A DNA stretch of 11,783 bases from Candidatus Rifleibacteriota bacterium (GCA_029560455.1 JAKQKW010000154.1:1-11783); one strand, 5' to 3'. Shown: positions 1-7,246, numbered from the stretch's first letter. A program made the numbers and translations. Notes: generated by a model from the letters alone, not told the origin.

Positions 1-307
1 CATTCCAGACCAGGTAGCGCAGTTTGATACGGTGCTGTCGTGCATAATCTTCAATCGCCTTTGCCATTTCGGCTGGACCATTCTGGCGGTTAAAAAGGCT
101 GTTCAGGCTGGAGCACAGATATTTTTCGGTTTCGGCCAGCGAGCGCATGGTTGCCAGAGTTTCGTCTGCCTCGATTTCGAAATTCTTGAAGCGCAGGTCG
201 CGGGCGAGCGAAGCAAGATAAGCGCCGCCAGCCCAGAAGATGACCAGCGGCAGAATTACTGTCGCAACCATAAGTTTCAGCCAGGCCGAAAATTTGCCGT
301 CAATCAT
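1..307 (-). CDS. N-terminus of a second membrane sensor, probable SpoIIE-type phosphatase paralogue (partial)
   Basis: This is the 5' part of a gene whose 3' end lies beyond the left edge; about 102 residues are visible. The start is the ATG at 307-305, with SD GGGAGG at 317-322 and a 9-nt spacer. It overlaps the end of the preceding gene by 8 bp, so translation is probably coupled. A short basic N-terminus is followed by one hydrophobic span at about residues 9-28 (WLKLMVATVILPLVIFW) and then a helical, charged extracytoplasmic stretch. The visible part resembles the N-terminus of the upstream 966-residue phosphatase. Both have a leucine/valine helix with LP(V/L) and a Trp at its end, a region of similar length, and then (R/K)(F/Y)(I/L)VWN, at residues 103-108 of the upstream protein. 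By that similarity it is probably another four-helix HAMP-PP2C sensor phosphatase, but no catalytic domain is visible, so this is inference. An adenylate cyclase or histidine kinase output domain would also fit. Confidence 0.75.
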   Translation of the reverse strand, partial: MIDGKFSAWLKLMVATVILPLVIFWAGGAYLASLARDLRFKNFEIEADETLATMRSLAETEKYLCSSLNSLFNRQNGPAEMAKAIEDYARQHRIKLRYLVWN

Positions 308-3200
308 GGCATTTTTCCTCCCGCCGCAGCATCAGAAAGGTCAGATCGTCATCCTGGTTCTCGGCCCAGGCGCGGTAACCGGCATGAATGCCCTGCCAGT
401 AAATTTCGAGATCCTCATTCCAGGCGCTTTTCAGCAGTTGCAGAAATCTTGGGTAACCAAACATCTCACCCGATTTATTGGTAGCTTCGATAATGCCATC
501 CGTATACAGAATCATTGTTTCGCCGGGTTTCAGGGTTGCGGTTTTTTCTTCTGACCGGTTTTTTGCAGAACTGCCGAGCGGAAACCCTTTTAGTTCCATA
601 AGCTCTGCAGTTTCACCATGCGGGCCAATTATCGCCGGGTAACAGTGGCCGGCATTGGCGATGACAAAACTGCCGGTCTGGCAGTCGAAGTCGAGGCACT
701 GGGCGGTCATCATGCGTCGCCAGTCTCTTTTTTTGAGTTCCTGAAGAATCTGACTGCCTCTGAACAAAACTTCCGCCGGCCCCGGGAAATCTTTTGAAGC
801 TGCGGCAATCATGGCCTTCATCATCGCCATGATCATCGCCGCCGGGATACCGTGCCCGGCCACGTCGCCAAAAAATACCCCGAGACGGTTGCCCGGCAGG
901 TCAAAGTAATCGAAGTAGTCGCCACCCATTTTGCTCATGAACAAAGAGCGGGCAAAAAGTTTTATCTGCCGGCGCCGGTAATTTTCTGCCGGGAGCAGAC
1001 CAACCTGAACGGTGGTGCCGATTGACAGCTCGTGCAGACCTTCTACTGTCTGGTTAAAGGCGTCGACCAGCAGACCGAGCTCGTCATCACTGCCATGGGG
1101 AACCCTTACGCTGTAGTCGCGGTTTTTAACCTTTTCGATGCCGCGTGCGAGGCTTTCTACGGGTGCAAGCAGTCTGGTTGCGAAAAGCATGATTATGTGT
1201 CTGAGAATTATGATGGTCAGCAGCATGGCGAAACCGATGACAATCTGAAGATTAAAAATCTGGCGGTCGATCAGGTCGGCCGGGTAAAGGGCCGCAAGAA
1301 TGCCGTGGGCGATTTCATTGCCGGCAATCGAGGTAAATAGCCAGGCTTTGCCATTGACTTCAACATGGTCGCTGGTGACGATCCTCCGACTGCGTGTCTG
1401 GAGCATAAGCTTCTTGATCAGCGGATTTTCAAGGTTGGTTGTCGAGAATATTTTTTCAGACGAGCTTTCCATGACGGCCAGAGTTCTGGGCTTGAGCTCG
1501 TCCGCTGACTTTTGCAGTCTTTCGCCGATAAAATCGCGAATGAAGGCAGATTTTTCCCATGAAAGCAGTATCAAGCCCCAGTTTAAGCCGCGATCCGGTG
1601 CACCGGTAAATTTGAGATACGCCAGTCGCTCGCTGTCGCCGGTGCTGAGAGTCGAAAAGCGGTTCAGAGCCGCAAGGAAGAAATACAGCGATTTATCGGT
1701 ACTCGAAATCTGTTCGAGAATCGTTTCGCGGCTTTTAAAACGGGGGTTGCTTTTTGGCTGGCTGAAAAAATCGAGCCCGCCCTGCATCAGTGCAATGCCC
1801 ATTTTTGAGGCCTGGTTTGTGGTGTTGGAGATGTAAAAGCTGTAATTTTCAGAGTCTTCGAGCAGGCCGCCTTCCTGAGGGCGTATTTCTTTGAGAAGCC
1901 TTTTCAGCCGGTCAATTTCAGCGTCGGGCCAGCGACTGCTGCCATAGCGGCGGTTGCGTTCGTCGACAAAAGTGTTCAGCCTGGCAGCGAGAGACGTTGC
2001 TGATTCAGGAAAACGCAGGTCGAATTCTTTGAGAACGCGTAATGATTCCTGATGGGCAGAGTTAAGCAGCTCACTTCTCTTTTCGTGGAAAAACTCGTAG
2101 CCGGCCGAGAGCATCAGCAGCAGGGGCAGCCCATTTGAGAAGACGAACAGCAGCAGCATTTTGTGTTTAACCGACAGGCACCAGTGCGGGTGTCTCAACA
2201 GCAGGCAGGAGAAGAAAAAAGCGGCACAAAAACCTGCTGACAATATCTTGCCAAGAGTTCTGGCCGCCAGATCTTCTGCTGATGGCAGAAAGTTTTTGCG
2301 CAGATAGCTGACGAGAAGCAGATCGGGGCTGGCCTGGCGCACGTTCACGAGAAATTTGTGGCTTTCGCGCATTGCCATGCCGTCAGCTTCGAATTTTCTT
2401 ATTTCCAGCATGATTTCGGCCTGCTCTTCGGCGCTGGCAGGCAATCCAGACGCTTCATAGGAAAGGGTTTTAACCATTGCCGGCCGCTCTGATTCGGTTT
2501 TTTTTGCAGCCTGACTGATAAAAGTTTGCGGGCCAAGAAACCTGCCGGTCAGTTCGGCGTCAAGAAAGCATGCGAGTGAAAAATTGCGCCCGGGGTAATA
2601 CCAGAGCAGGCGTTGCTGTTTTTCGAGAGAAACAAACAGGCATTTGCCACGGGTACCTGGTTTTAGTGGCTCAAAAAGCTGATTCTCGAAGAGAAATTGG
2701 CCAAAGTAACCCCGCAGCAGGTTGATTTTACCGGCGACGGTCTGCAGGCCAGCCGGGTTAGACGCCGGATCATTGCGATAAACATCTGCCAGCAGATGCA
2801 TAACCTGATACATGCTTTTGAGAATGAACTGAAAGCGCTTTTCGTCACTCAGAGCAGTATTGATCGAACCATCTGGATTCCAGACAATAAAACGCACCCG
2901 GTTGGCAAGAAAGCGCCTGAAAGATGCCATTTTATTTTTCAATTCAGCATCGGGGTTGGCAGAGGCGTCTACTCTGGCAAAGTTTTGCTGCAACAGGGCG
3001 TGAAAAAACGTTTCGTCAGAATGAAAGGCTTCGAGCCGGTCGAGCTGTAGATTGAGGCGATCCTGGGCATCAGAGATCGCCTGTCGGCTGACCGAGCCGT
3101 AATAACCCGAGAGAACAGACCAGATAAGAAAAACCGGCAGCAGAACCAGCAGCATCAGCTGCAGCAGTCTGGTGATCAATTTTCCTGGCTGGGTTTGCAA
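300..3200 (-). CDS. Four-helix membrane sensor with HAMP and SpoIIE-type PP2C serine phosphatase
   Basis: This 966-residue inner-membrane protein should sense an envelope signal and dephosphorylate a cytoplasmic phosphoserine protein, by family usually a STAS anti-anti-sigma factor as with RsbU/SpoIIE. Hydrophobic spans lie at about residues 9-32, 314-336, 344-368 and 649-673. They leave two large extracytoplasmic regions (33-313 and 369-648) with no family that I recognise. HAMP follows at about 674-727 (LLAPVESLARGIEKV...DELGLLVDAFN). The phosphatase domain covers about 745-960. Its metal-binding motifs are intact: GGDYFD (Asp761), FGDVAGHG (Asp779), NAGH (849-852), YTDGI (Asp901) and QDDDLT (Asp950-952). 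The start is uncertain. TTG at 3200 has a weak GGA about 10 nt upstream, and no in-frame ATG exists between it and the nearest upstream in-frame stop. The gene begins 38 bp after the upstream STN protein gene and overlaps the next sensor gene, so it belongs to that operon. No kinase or STAS partner is in the window. Confidence 0.9.
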   Translation of the reverse strand: MQTQPGKLITRLLQLMLLVLLPVFLIWSVLSGYYGSVSRQAISDAQDRLNLQLDRLEAFHSDETFFHALLQQNFARVDASANPDAELKNKMASFRRFLANRVRFIVWNPDGSINTALSDEKRFQFILKSMYQVMHLLADVYRNDPASNPAGLQTVAGKINLLRGYFGQFLFENQLFEPLKPGTRGKCLFVSLEKQQRLLWYYPGRNFSLACFLDAELTGRFLGPQTFISQAAKKTESERPAMVKTLSYEASGLPASAEEQAEIMLEIRKFEADGMAMRESHKFLVNVRQASPDLLLVSYLRKNFLPSAEDLAARTLGKILSAGFCAAFFFSCLLLRHPHWCLSVKHKMLLLFVFSNGLPLLLMLSAGYEFFHEKRSELLNSAHQESLRVLKEFDLRFPESATSLAARLNTFVDERNRRYGSSRWPDAEIDRLKRLLKEIRPQEGGLLEDSENYSFYISNTTNQASKMGIALMQGGLDFFSQPKSNPRFKSRETILEQISSTDKSLYFFLAALNRFSTLSTGDSERLAYLKFTGAPDRGLNWGLILLSWEKSAFIRDFIGERLQKSADELKPRTLAVMESSSEKIFSTTNLENPLIKKLMLQTRSRRIVTSDHVEVNGKAWLFTSIAGNEIAHGILAALYPADLIDRQIFNLQIVIGFAMLLTIIILRHIIMLFATRLLAPVESLARGIEKVKNRDYSVRVPHGSDDELGLLVDAFNQTVEGLHELSIGTTVQVGLLPAENYRRRQIKLFARSLFMSKMGGDYFDYFDLPGNRLGVFFGDVAGHGIPAAMIMAMMKAMIAAASKDFPGPAEVLFRGSQILQELKKRDWRRMMTAQCLDFDCQTGSFVIANAGHCYPAIIGPHGETAELMELKGFPLGSSAKNRSEEKTATLKPGETMILYTDGIIEATNKSGEMFGYPRFLQLLKSAWNEDLEIYWQGIHAGYRAWAENQDDDLTFLMLRREEKCHD
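317..322 (-). promoter_or_regulatory. Ribosome binding site inside the preceding gene
   Basis: On the minus strand this reads GGGAGG, 9 nt before the ATG at 307. It lies inside the last codons of the phosphatase gene. A nearer ATG at 313-311 is followed at once by a TGA two codons later, so the ATG at 307 is the usable start. This site decides the start of the second sensor gene. Confidence 0.65.
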
Positions 3201-3238
3201 GTGGTTTATTTCCGTGTTGATTAAATGTTGTTCCTGTT

Positions 3239-5083
3239 TCAGAACTCTGAGTCAAAAGCTTTGTCCGGGTCTGTCTCTGCATGCGCATCAGGCAGTGACT
3301 CACCGACTGTCAGAATATCTTCGGGGAATTTACGTGAGAACTGGCCGCAAAGATAGATTTTTTCTGCCGCCGGAATCTGACTTTGCAGCAGAAGCATCGG
3401 GCTCGATGCTGCAATCTGGCTTGAACTGTCGATCTGCAGATATCCGCCACTTTTGAAAGTCGTTTCAAGCCGATAGGAAACATTCAGCAGGCCCAGTTCA
3501 CTTGAGACAACAGACGGCTTAAGGTTGCCTTTCATTGTAGTTCCGTCAGTTTTAAAAACGAATTCGGCGGTTTTGTCATTTTGCAGAGAAAAAAACCGGG
3601 TGGAGCTTCGTGAGAGCGGGTTGGTGCTGATACCAATATTGAAACGCTGTGATCCAGACGCCCAGTCTTTGCAGATTTTTATCGCCAGATCTGTACCCCG
3701 GTCATCTGATATTATGGCGGCGCGGTTGCCCGAAACCGGGCTGACCCGGCCCGGAATACCGGCTTCCTTGAAGAACGAGTTGAGCATGAAAGCGGCAGAG
3801 GCCGCAGAAACAGCTTTAAGTGGTTCAGAAAATACAGGTTTGCCTGGTTTCAGCTGCATATCTTTGATCGCCCGTCGATTACCGACAAAGGTTATACCGT
3901 CTTCTTCGTGCAGGGCGCCGGCAGCCATGGCGATGATCCTGAGAAACATTTCACGATCGAGAGTTTCGTCAAAGCAGAACGCCGAAATTCTGCCGGAAAT
4001 ACTGCTGTCACATATCAGTCTGATAGCCTGCTGCCTGGCAAGGTCGTCAAGTGTTGACGACATGTCGGCATTCTTGAGTATCAGGGGTTTTTCGAGAGGC
4101 TCGGCAGTTGAATGCGGAATTTCTGTATAATGCCGCAGTGACTGGTCTTCTTCAGCCTGTCTTTCATCGGAAAGAGTGGTCGAGATACTTTTGTTATGTT
4201 CTGCATTTTCCGGGGTCAGCCGTCCATAAAGCTGAACTGGTGCCATCTGCCAGCCAATCAGCCATTCTGTTCCGGCCAGGTTTATGCGATGTTCTTCTGG
4301 CTTCTGGTATTGCAGAAAGATGTTGTCTGATTTCTGCAATCTGGCTTCAGATGCAACAAATTTCTCGCTGAAGGCGAACCTGATTTTACCGTCATCGTTC
4401 AGCGACGGGGTTCCGGTGATCGAGATTTTTTCTTTGCCTGTCTCAGAAGCGAAAGAGAGTGAAAAAGGCTGATTGTTTACGCCGTTGAAGGTGCATGAAG
4501 CAATGGTTTTGTCAGGGAGACTTTTCAGGTAAAAACTGATCCGAAGTGCGTGAACCGGTGTGTCGAGGGTTTCTTTGAGCTTTTTTATCTCATGGATGCC
4601 GGTTATGGGGCCGAATGCGACCATTATCTCAGTCTTTGGCGGAAACCAGAGGCTGACTTCAGGCATTTTCATAAGCTCGATCTGACTGCCGAGTTCAGAA
4701 AGGTGCCTGAACTCAAGACTGCTTATGACTATCGACTGGCGATCACTTTCGGGCAAAGAATCTTCGGGCACAATGACCCAGATATTGTCGTTTCTGCGAA
4801 CTTTCATGCGGTTAATTTTCGCCAGAAGGCTCATGGCCTCTTCGAAATAGACCGTTTCATTAAGTTTGAAATAACCGTTTTTCTGGTCAGGAAAAGCGCA
4901 GACGATGTTTATGCGGGCCTTCATGGCGAGGTCGGCAAAGGCGTCGGTCAATAACCAGCCTGAATAATCAGCCTTCATTTCTTTGGCCGCCATGCATGCC
5001 GGCAGTATCTGAATAATAAACAAAAGGCTGATGAGCAGGCCGGGCAGTGTGTTGCGGCAGTTTTTTATGAGTTTTTCTGTCAT
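3239..5083 (-). CDS. Exported protein with tandem secretin N0/STN and N1-like domains, no pore domain (second copy)
   Basis: This 614-residue protein probably acts in the periplasm. The ATG at 5083 is chosen because GAGGA lies 8 nt upstream and overlaps the stop codon of the preceding gene; a TTG 15 bp earlier lacks an SD. A signal sequence covers about residues 1-33 (hydrophobic LPGLLISLLFIIQILPA). I read two repeats of the same order. The first has STN/N0-like 41-107, N1-like 116-176 (ending LKETLDTPV) and a beta-rich module 178-285. The second has STN/N0-like 334-404, N1-like 420-480 and a beta-rich module 481-590. The stretch GTPSLNDDGKIRFAFS (229-244) recalls a conserved strand of secretin C-domains, but the rest of a pore domain is absent. 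The tail ends ETDPDKAFDSEF, matching the upstream paralogue. Homology to secretin N domains is by pattern recognition only. STN domains also serve as signalling domains in TonB-dependent transducers. Function unknown; export or envelope signalling are both possible. Confidence 0.82.
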   Translation of the reverse strand: MTEKLIKNCRNTLPGLLISLLFIIQILPACMAAKEMKADYSGWLLTDAFADLAMKARINIVCAFPDQKNGYFKLNETVYFEEAMSLLAKINRMKVRRNDNIWVIVPEDSLPESDRQSIVISSLEFRHLSELGSQIELMKMPEVSLWFPPKTEIMVAFGPITGIHEIKKLKETLDTPVHALRISFYLKSLPDKTIASCTFNGVNNQPFSLSFASETGKEKISITGTPSLNDDGKIRFAFSEKFVASEARLQKSDNIFLQYQKPEEHRINLAGTEWLIGWQMAPVQLYGRLTPENAEHNKSISTTLSDERQAEEDQSLRHYTEIPHSTAEPLEKPLILKNADMSSTLDDLARQQAIRLICDSSISGRISAFCFDETLDREMFLRIIAMAAGALHEEDGITFVGNRRAIKDMQLKPGKPVFSEPLKAVSAASAAFMLNSFFKEAGIPGRVSPVSGNRAAIISDDRGTDLAIKICKDWASGSQRFNIGISTNPLSRSSTRFFSLQNDKTAEFVFKTDGTTMKGNLKPSVVSSELGLLNVSYRLETTFKSGGYLQIDSSSQIAASSPMLLLQSQIPAAEKIYLCGQFSRKFPEDILTVGESLPDAHAETDPDKAFDSEF

Positions 5084-5091
5084 TGATTCTG

Positions 5092-5096
5092 TCCTC
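5092..5096 (-). promoter_or_regulatory. Ribosome binding site overlapping the upstream stop codon
   Basis: On the minus strand TTTTGAGGACAGAATCAATG places GAGGA 8 nt before the ATG at 5083, and the TGA of the upstream gene (5097-5095) shares bases with it. This arrangement implies translational coupling of the two STN proteins and argues against the TTG start at 5098. Confidence 0.7.
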
Positions 5097-6858
5097 AAAA
5101 TGAAGATTCGAAGGCATCGTCTGTTTCGCTGCCGCTCTCATCTTCTGCTTCATGTGAAAGATACCGCTGATCGGCAAACTGACTGTCTGACTTTGAGCCC
5201 GAAATAAAAAGGGAGGCAGTTGAGCTGCCCTTGAATTCAATTACCGGCCTGGAATCAGATTCTGATAAAGCCGACCAGAACACCAGTCTCAGCTTCAGAC
5301 CAGATTTAAGTTTGGCATTGGTTTGTATTTTAAGCCCAGGCTCAGCCAGATGTGGCATTCTGACGGGGAGAAGTTCAATTTTGGCGTTCGCGTCTTTGAG
5401 CTCGATCTGTCTGTTGCTGGTCCGCCCTGTGTTTATGGCGAATGTTTCAGTAAAATCACCCGTGGCAGACCGCAGCGAAAGTCGGCTGTCGAAAAGCACG
5501 GGCGGGCGATCGAGTTCAGACACCAGGCGTATGAGGCTGTCAGTTATCCTTGCAGAACCGGCGAGAATGATTGCATTTATAATCCGGTCAGATGCTACAC
5601 GACAATTTGCCGGGGCTTCAAGAGCATCAAGGCAGGATTTCAGTATGGCGGCAGTGGCTTCTGAATCAGAATATTGCAACCTTTTTGTAATGTTGTAACC
5701 AAATTCAAAGACGTCGACAAACCTTTTTTCAGGCGCGACCATCCAGGTGTTGCCGATTTTTCTGATGCCGCCGCCGACTGAGCGGGCGATACGGTTCATC
5801 TGTTCTTCAAAATACAGATCAGGCCCGAAAAAGAAAACCGAAATATTACCGCTCAAGTCTTTGTCTATCGCCAGGTTTCCGCCTTCAGCGGCTGCAATTC
5901 TGCCGAGAATTTTTTCAAATGGCTCATTAAGCAGCATCAGATTCATCTGGTTTTCTGAATCAGACTTGGTTGTGACAATGTTCAAGTCGTTGCGGCCAGC
6001 GAGATTTCTGTTAATTTTTTTGTAGTTTTTTTCAGGAAATGGTCTTAAAAGGCGGGCGTTCCAGTTTACGGTCACAGCGTTGCCGTTGTTGTTAAGAGTC
6101 AGGGAATTCTGTTTCTGAACGCTCCGCCGCAACTGTGAAGCCGTGCTTTTGCCGGCGCCGGAATAATTGTCGCTGGTATTTTCAACCGCCAGGCTGAAAG
6201 AGCCTGACGCATCGCAGGCAAATGAAAAAGTTGCGGCGACCGGTTCGCATTCAGGGTCTGCCAGTTCAAGAAAAAAGCTGGTATTTGTAAGCAGATGAAG
6301 TGAAATGGAAGCAGCCTGCAGTGAATTGTCAGCGCTAATATCAAGCTGCAACTCGGCCGGAACTGCCGGCTTTTCAAGACTTCGAAAGTATTCTGCCGCA
6401 GCGGCTTCCCTGCTGTGTTCTCCGCAAATGATGCCGGCATTGATAGATGGCACCATGAAGGTTAAGGTGTCGGCGCAATCGCTGTCGTTTTTGCGGGCCA
6501 TGAGACTGTCTATCGGGCCAAAAGATGGATAAAAGAACTTCCAGCCCGGGTGGTTCTGAAAAGTCTGCCGCTCTCTGGCTGTGATCAGCCAGATCGATCC
6601 GGTGCGGTCGGCGGTACAGTCTGCGGCTCCGGCGATTGCCCGAAGCTGTTCGATATCGTTCAGTGACTCCGATAGTCTGAAGTCGCTGAGATTGCGGTCC
6701 GGCGAATTGACGATCAGGTTCAGTCTCGCTCTGGTGGCTAGAGTGTGCAGCCGAGCCAGAAGGCCATTTCCAGAAAAGCTTTTTGCCTGGGCGGTATTTA
6801 ATACCAGGCAGAAGAAAGAAAACAGCAGAAAAAGCCTTGAACGGCTGAAAAACAGCAT
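5095..6858 (-). CDS. Exported protein with tandem secretin N0/STN and N1 domains, no pore domain (first copy, operon leader)
   Basis: The ATG at 6858 has SD GAGGG 8 nt upstream. The 587-residue product has a signal peptide (residues 1-25, LFLLFSFFCLVLNTAQA, probable cleavage after AQA). Like its neighbour it looks like two repeats. The first has STN-like 28-95, weak N1-like 102-166 and a beta-rich module 167-275. The second has STN/N0 303-376, N1 385-451 and a beta-rich module 456-555. The second half is the clearest: NEPFEKILGRIAAAEGGNLA, then DKDLSGNISVFF, then GNTWMVAPE follow the N0 pattern of secretins such as PilQ and GspD. ASDRIINAIILAG...LVSELDRPPV follows the N1 pattern. A secretin would continue into a 200-300-residue pore domain, but here about 100 beta-rich residues follow and then an acidic tail, ETDDAFESSF. 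It is therefore not a functional secretin on its own. It could be a scaffold, pilotin-like partner or periplasmic signal relay for the co-transcribed phosphatases. The promoter and dyad just upstream make it the first gene of the operon. Confidence 0.82.
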   Translation of the reverse strand: MLFFSRSRLFLLFSFFCLVLNTAQAKSFSGNGLLARLHTLATRARLNLIVNSPDRNLSDFRLSESLNDIEQLRAIAGAADCTADRTGSIWLITARERQTFQNHPGWKFFYPSFGPIDSLMARKNDSDCADTLTFMVPSINAGIICGEHSREAAAAEYFRSLEKPAVPAELQLDISADNSLQAASISLHLLTNTSFFLELADPECEPVAATFSFACDASGSFSLAVENTSDNYSGAGKSTASQLRRSVQKQNSLTLNNNGNAVTVNWNARLLRPFPEKNYKKINRNLAGRNDLNIVTTKSDSENQMNLMLLNEPFEKILGRIAAAEGGNLAIDKDLSGNISVFFFGPDLYFEEQMNRIARSVGGGIRKIGNTWMVAPEKRFVDVFEFGYNITKRLQYSDSEATAAILKSCLDALEAPANCRVASDRIINAIILAGSARITDSLIRLVSELDRPPVLFDSRLSLRSATGDFTETFAINTGRTSNRQIELKDANAKIELLPVRMPHLAEPGLKIQTNAKLKSGLKLRLVFWSALSESDSRPVIEFKGSSTASLFISGSKSDSQFADQRYLSHEAEDESGSETDDAFESSF

Positions 6859-6872
6859 TTAGATTACCCTCG

Positions 6873-6882
6873 CAAAATTTTG
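6873..6882. repeat. Short palindrome CAAAATTTTG in the operon leader
   Basis: This perfect 10-bp palindrome lies between the -10 box and the SD of the first operon gene, close downstream of the expected transcript start. A related CAAAATTT lies at 6903-6910 next to the -10 box. It could be a second operator-like site. Short AT-rich palindromes also occur by chance. Confidence 0.25.
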
Positions 6883-6896
6883 ACTCTGACCGGGGA

Positions 6897-6902
6897 ATTA
6901 TA
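6897..6902 (-). promoter_or_regulatory. Promoter -10 box of the STN/phosphatase operon
   Basis: The minus strand reads TATAAT, a perfect sigma-70-type -10 box, 38 nt before the ATG at 6858. No good TTGACA lies 16-18 nt upstream; the bases there read roughly CCGCAA and belong to the dyad at 6917-6931. A poor -35 with a dyad on top of it would suit an activator- or repressor-controlled promoter. The transcription start should fall near 6890. Confidence 0.5.
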
Positions 6903-6916
6903 CAAAATTTGGCAGG

Positions 6917-6931
6917 TTTTGCGGGGCAAAA
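6917..6931. promoter_or_regulatory. Perfect dyad TTTTGC-NNN-GCAAAA at the -35 position, candidate operator
   Basis: TTTTGCGGGGCAAAA is a perfect 6-bp inverted repeat with a 3-bp centre. Its near end is 14 bp upstream of the -10 box, so it covers the -35 zone of the operon promoter. No T-run follows on either strand, which argues against a terminator. Size and place suit a dimeric DNA-binding protein, but the regulator is unknown. Confidence 0.35.
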
Positions 6932-6961
6932 GTCTGATTTTTTTATTCGGCGGAGGAAATG

Positions 6962-7114
6962 TTAAGAGATGTGCCCGGGTCGGGGGGAGTTAAAAGAAGC
7001 TCTGATTATCTCGGCCAGAAATGCCGAACCGGCAGTTCCTGCAGCCAGAACAAGGGCGTCGACAATCGAGATTCTGAACCCGGGCAAGAATTGTTCTTTT
7101 GAAGAAACCTGCAT
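6962..7114 (-). CDS. Small putative single-span membrane protein, 50 residues
   Basis: The ATG at 7114 is preceded by GAAAGGA (7122-7127) with a 7-nt spacer, which is what makes this short frame credible. The peptide starts MQVSSKEQFLPGFR. A hydrophobic, small-residue-rich span covers about residues 16-36 (IVDALVLAAGTAGSAFLAEII), and a short basic tail with SPRPGHIS ends it. Closely spaced Gly/Ala/Ser (AAGTAGSA) would allow helix-helix packing in a membrane. The frame stays open upstream to a GTG at 7195, but that start has no SD. The gene lies 103 bp upstream of the STN operon on the same strand, so read-through into the operon is possible, although the operon has its own -10 box. I do not recognise a family. 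A toxin-type or regulatory small membrane protein is possible, and a non-coding frame cannot be excluded. Confidence 0.45.
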   Translation of the reverse strand: MQVSSKEQFLPGFRISIVDALVLAAGTAGSAFLAEIIRASFNSPRPGHIS

Positions 7115-7148
7115 CAATATATCCTTTCGCAGTATCCTGCTGTGGTAT

Positions 7149-7176
7149 ATTTTATCATGTACCGTTTCGAAAACAA
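7149..7176 (-). promoter_or_regulatory. Candidate promoter for the small membrane protein gene
   Basis: On the minus strand TTGTTT (7176-7171) is followed after 16 nt by TAAAAT (7154-7149). Transcription would start about 27 nt upstream of the ATG at 7114. The match to TTGACA/TATAAT is moderate, and the spacer holds the palindrome TTTCGAAA (7165-7172). Confidence 0.35.
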
Positions 7177-7246
7177 CAGACCCTGAATTTGCCACAAGGC
7201 AGCCATATTACGCTCGTTCAAGAACAGAAAAGTCATTCATAGGATA

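Noticed and set aside
32..484. Long plus-strand frames across 32-5700 (for example 32-484, 3525-4130, 4550-4954)
   Set aside because: They are antisense to well-supported coding sequence, have no domain patterns, and their products look like frame shadows.
5000..5083. Lipoprotein signal (LPAC) in the second STN protein
   Set aside because: Pro at the -2 position is poor for a lipobox, and a type I cleavage site further on is equally likely. Left undecided rather than called.
5084..5098. TTG at 5098 as start of the second STN protein
   Set aside because: It precedes the SD GAGGA; the ATG at 5083 has ideal spacing.
3239..6858. Calling the two STN proteins secretins (PilQ/GspD)
   Set aside because: Only N0/N1-type domains are seen. 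No pore domain follows and no other secretion or pilus gene is present.
6962..7195. Longer 77-residue form of the small membrane protein from a GTG
   Set aside because: No SD precedes the GTG, and the candidate promoter lies inside this extension.
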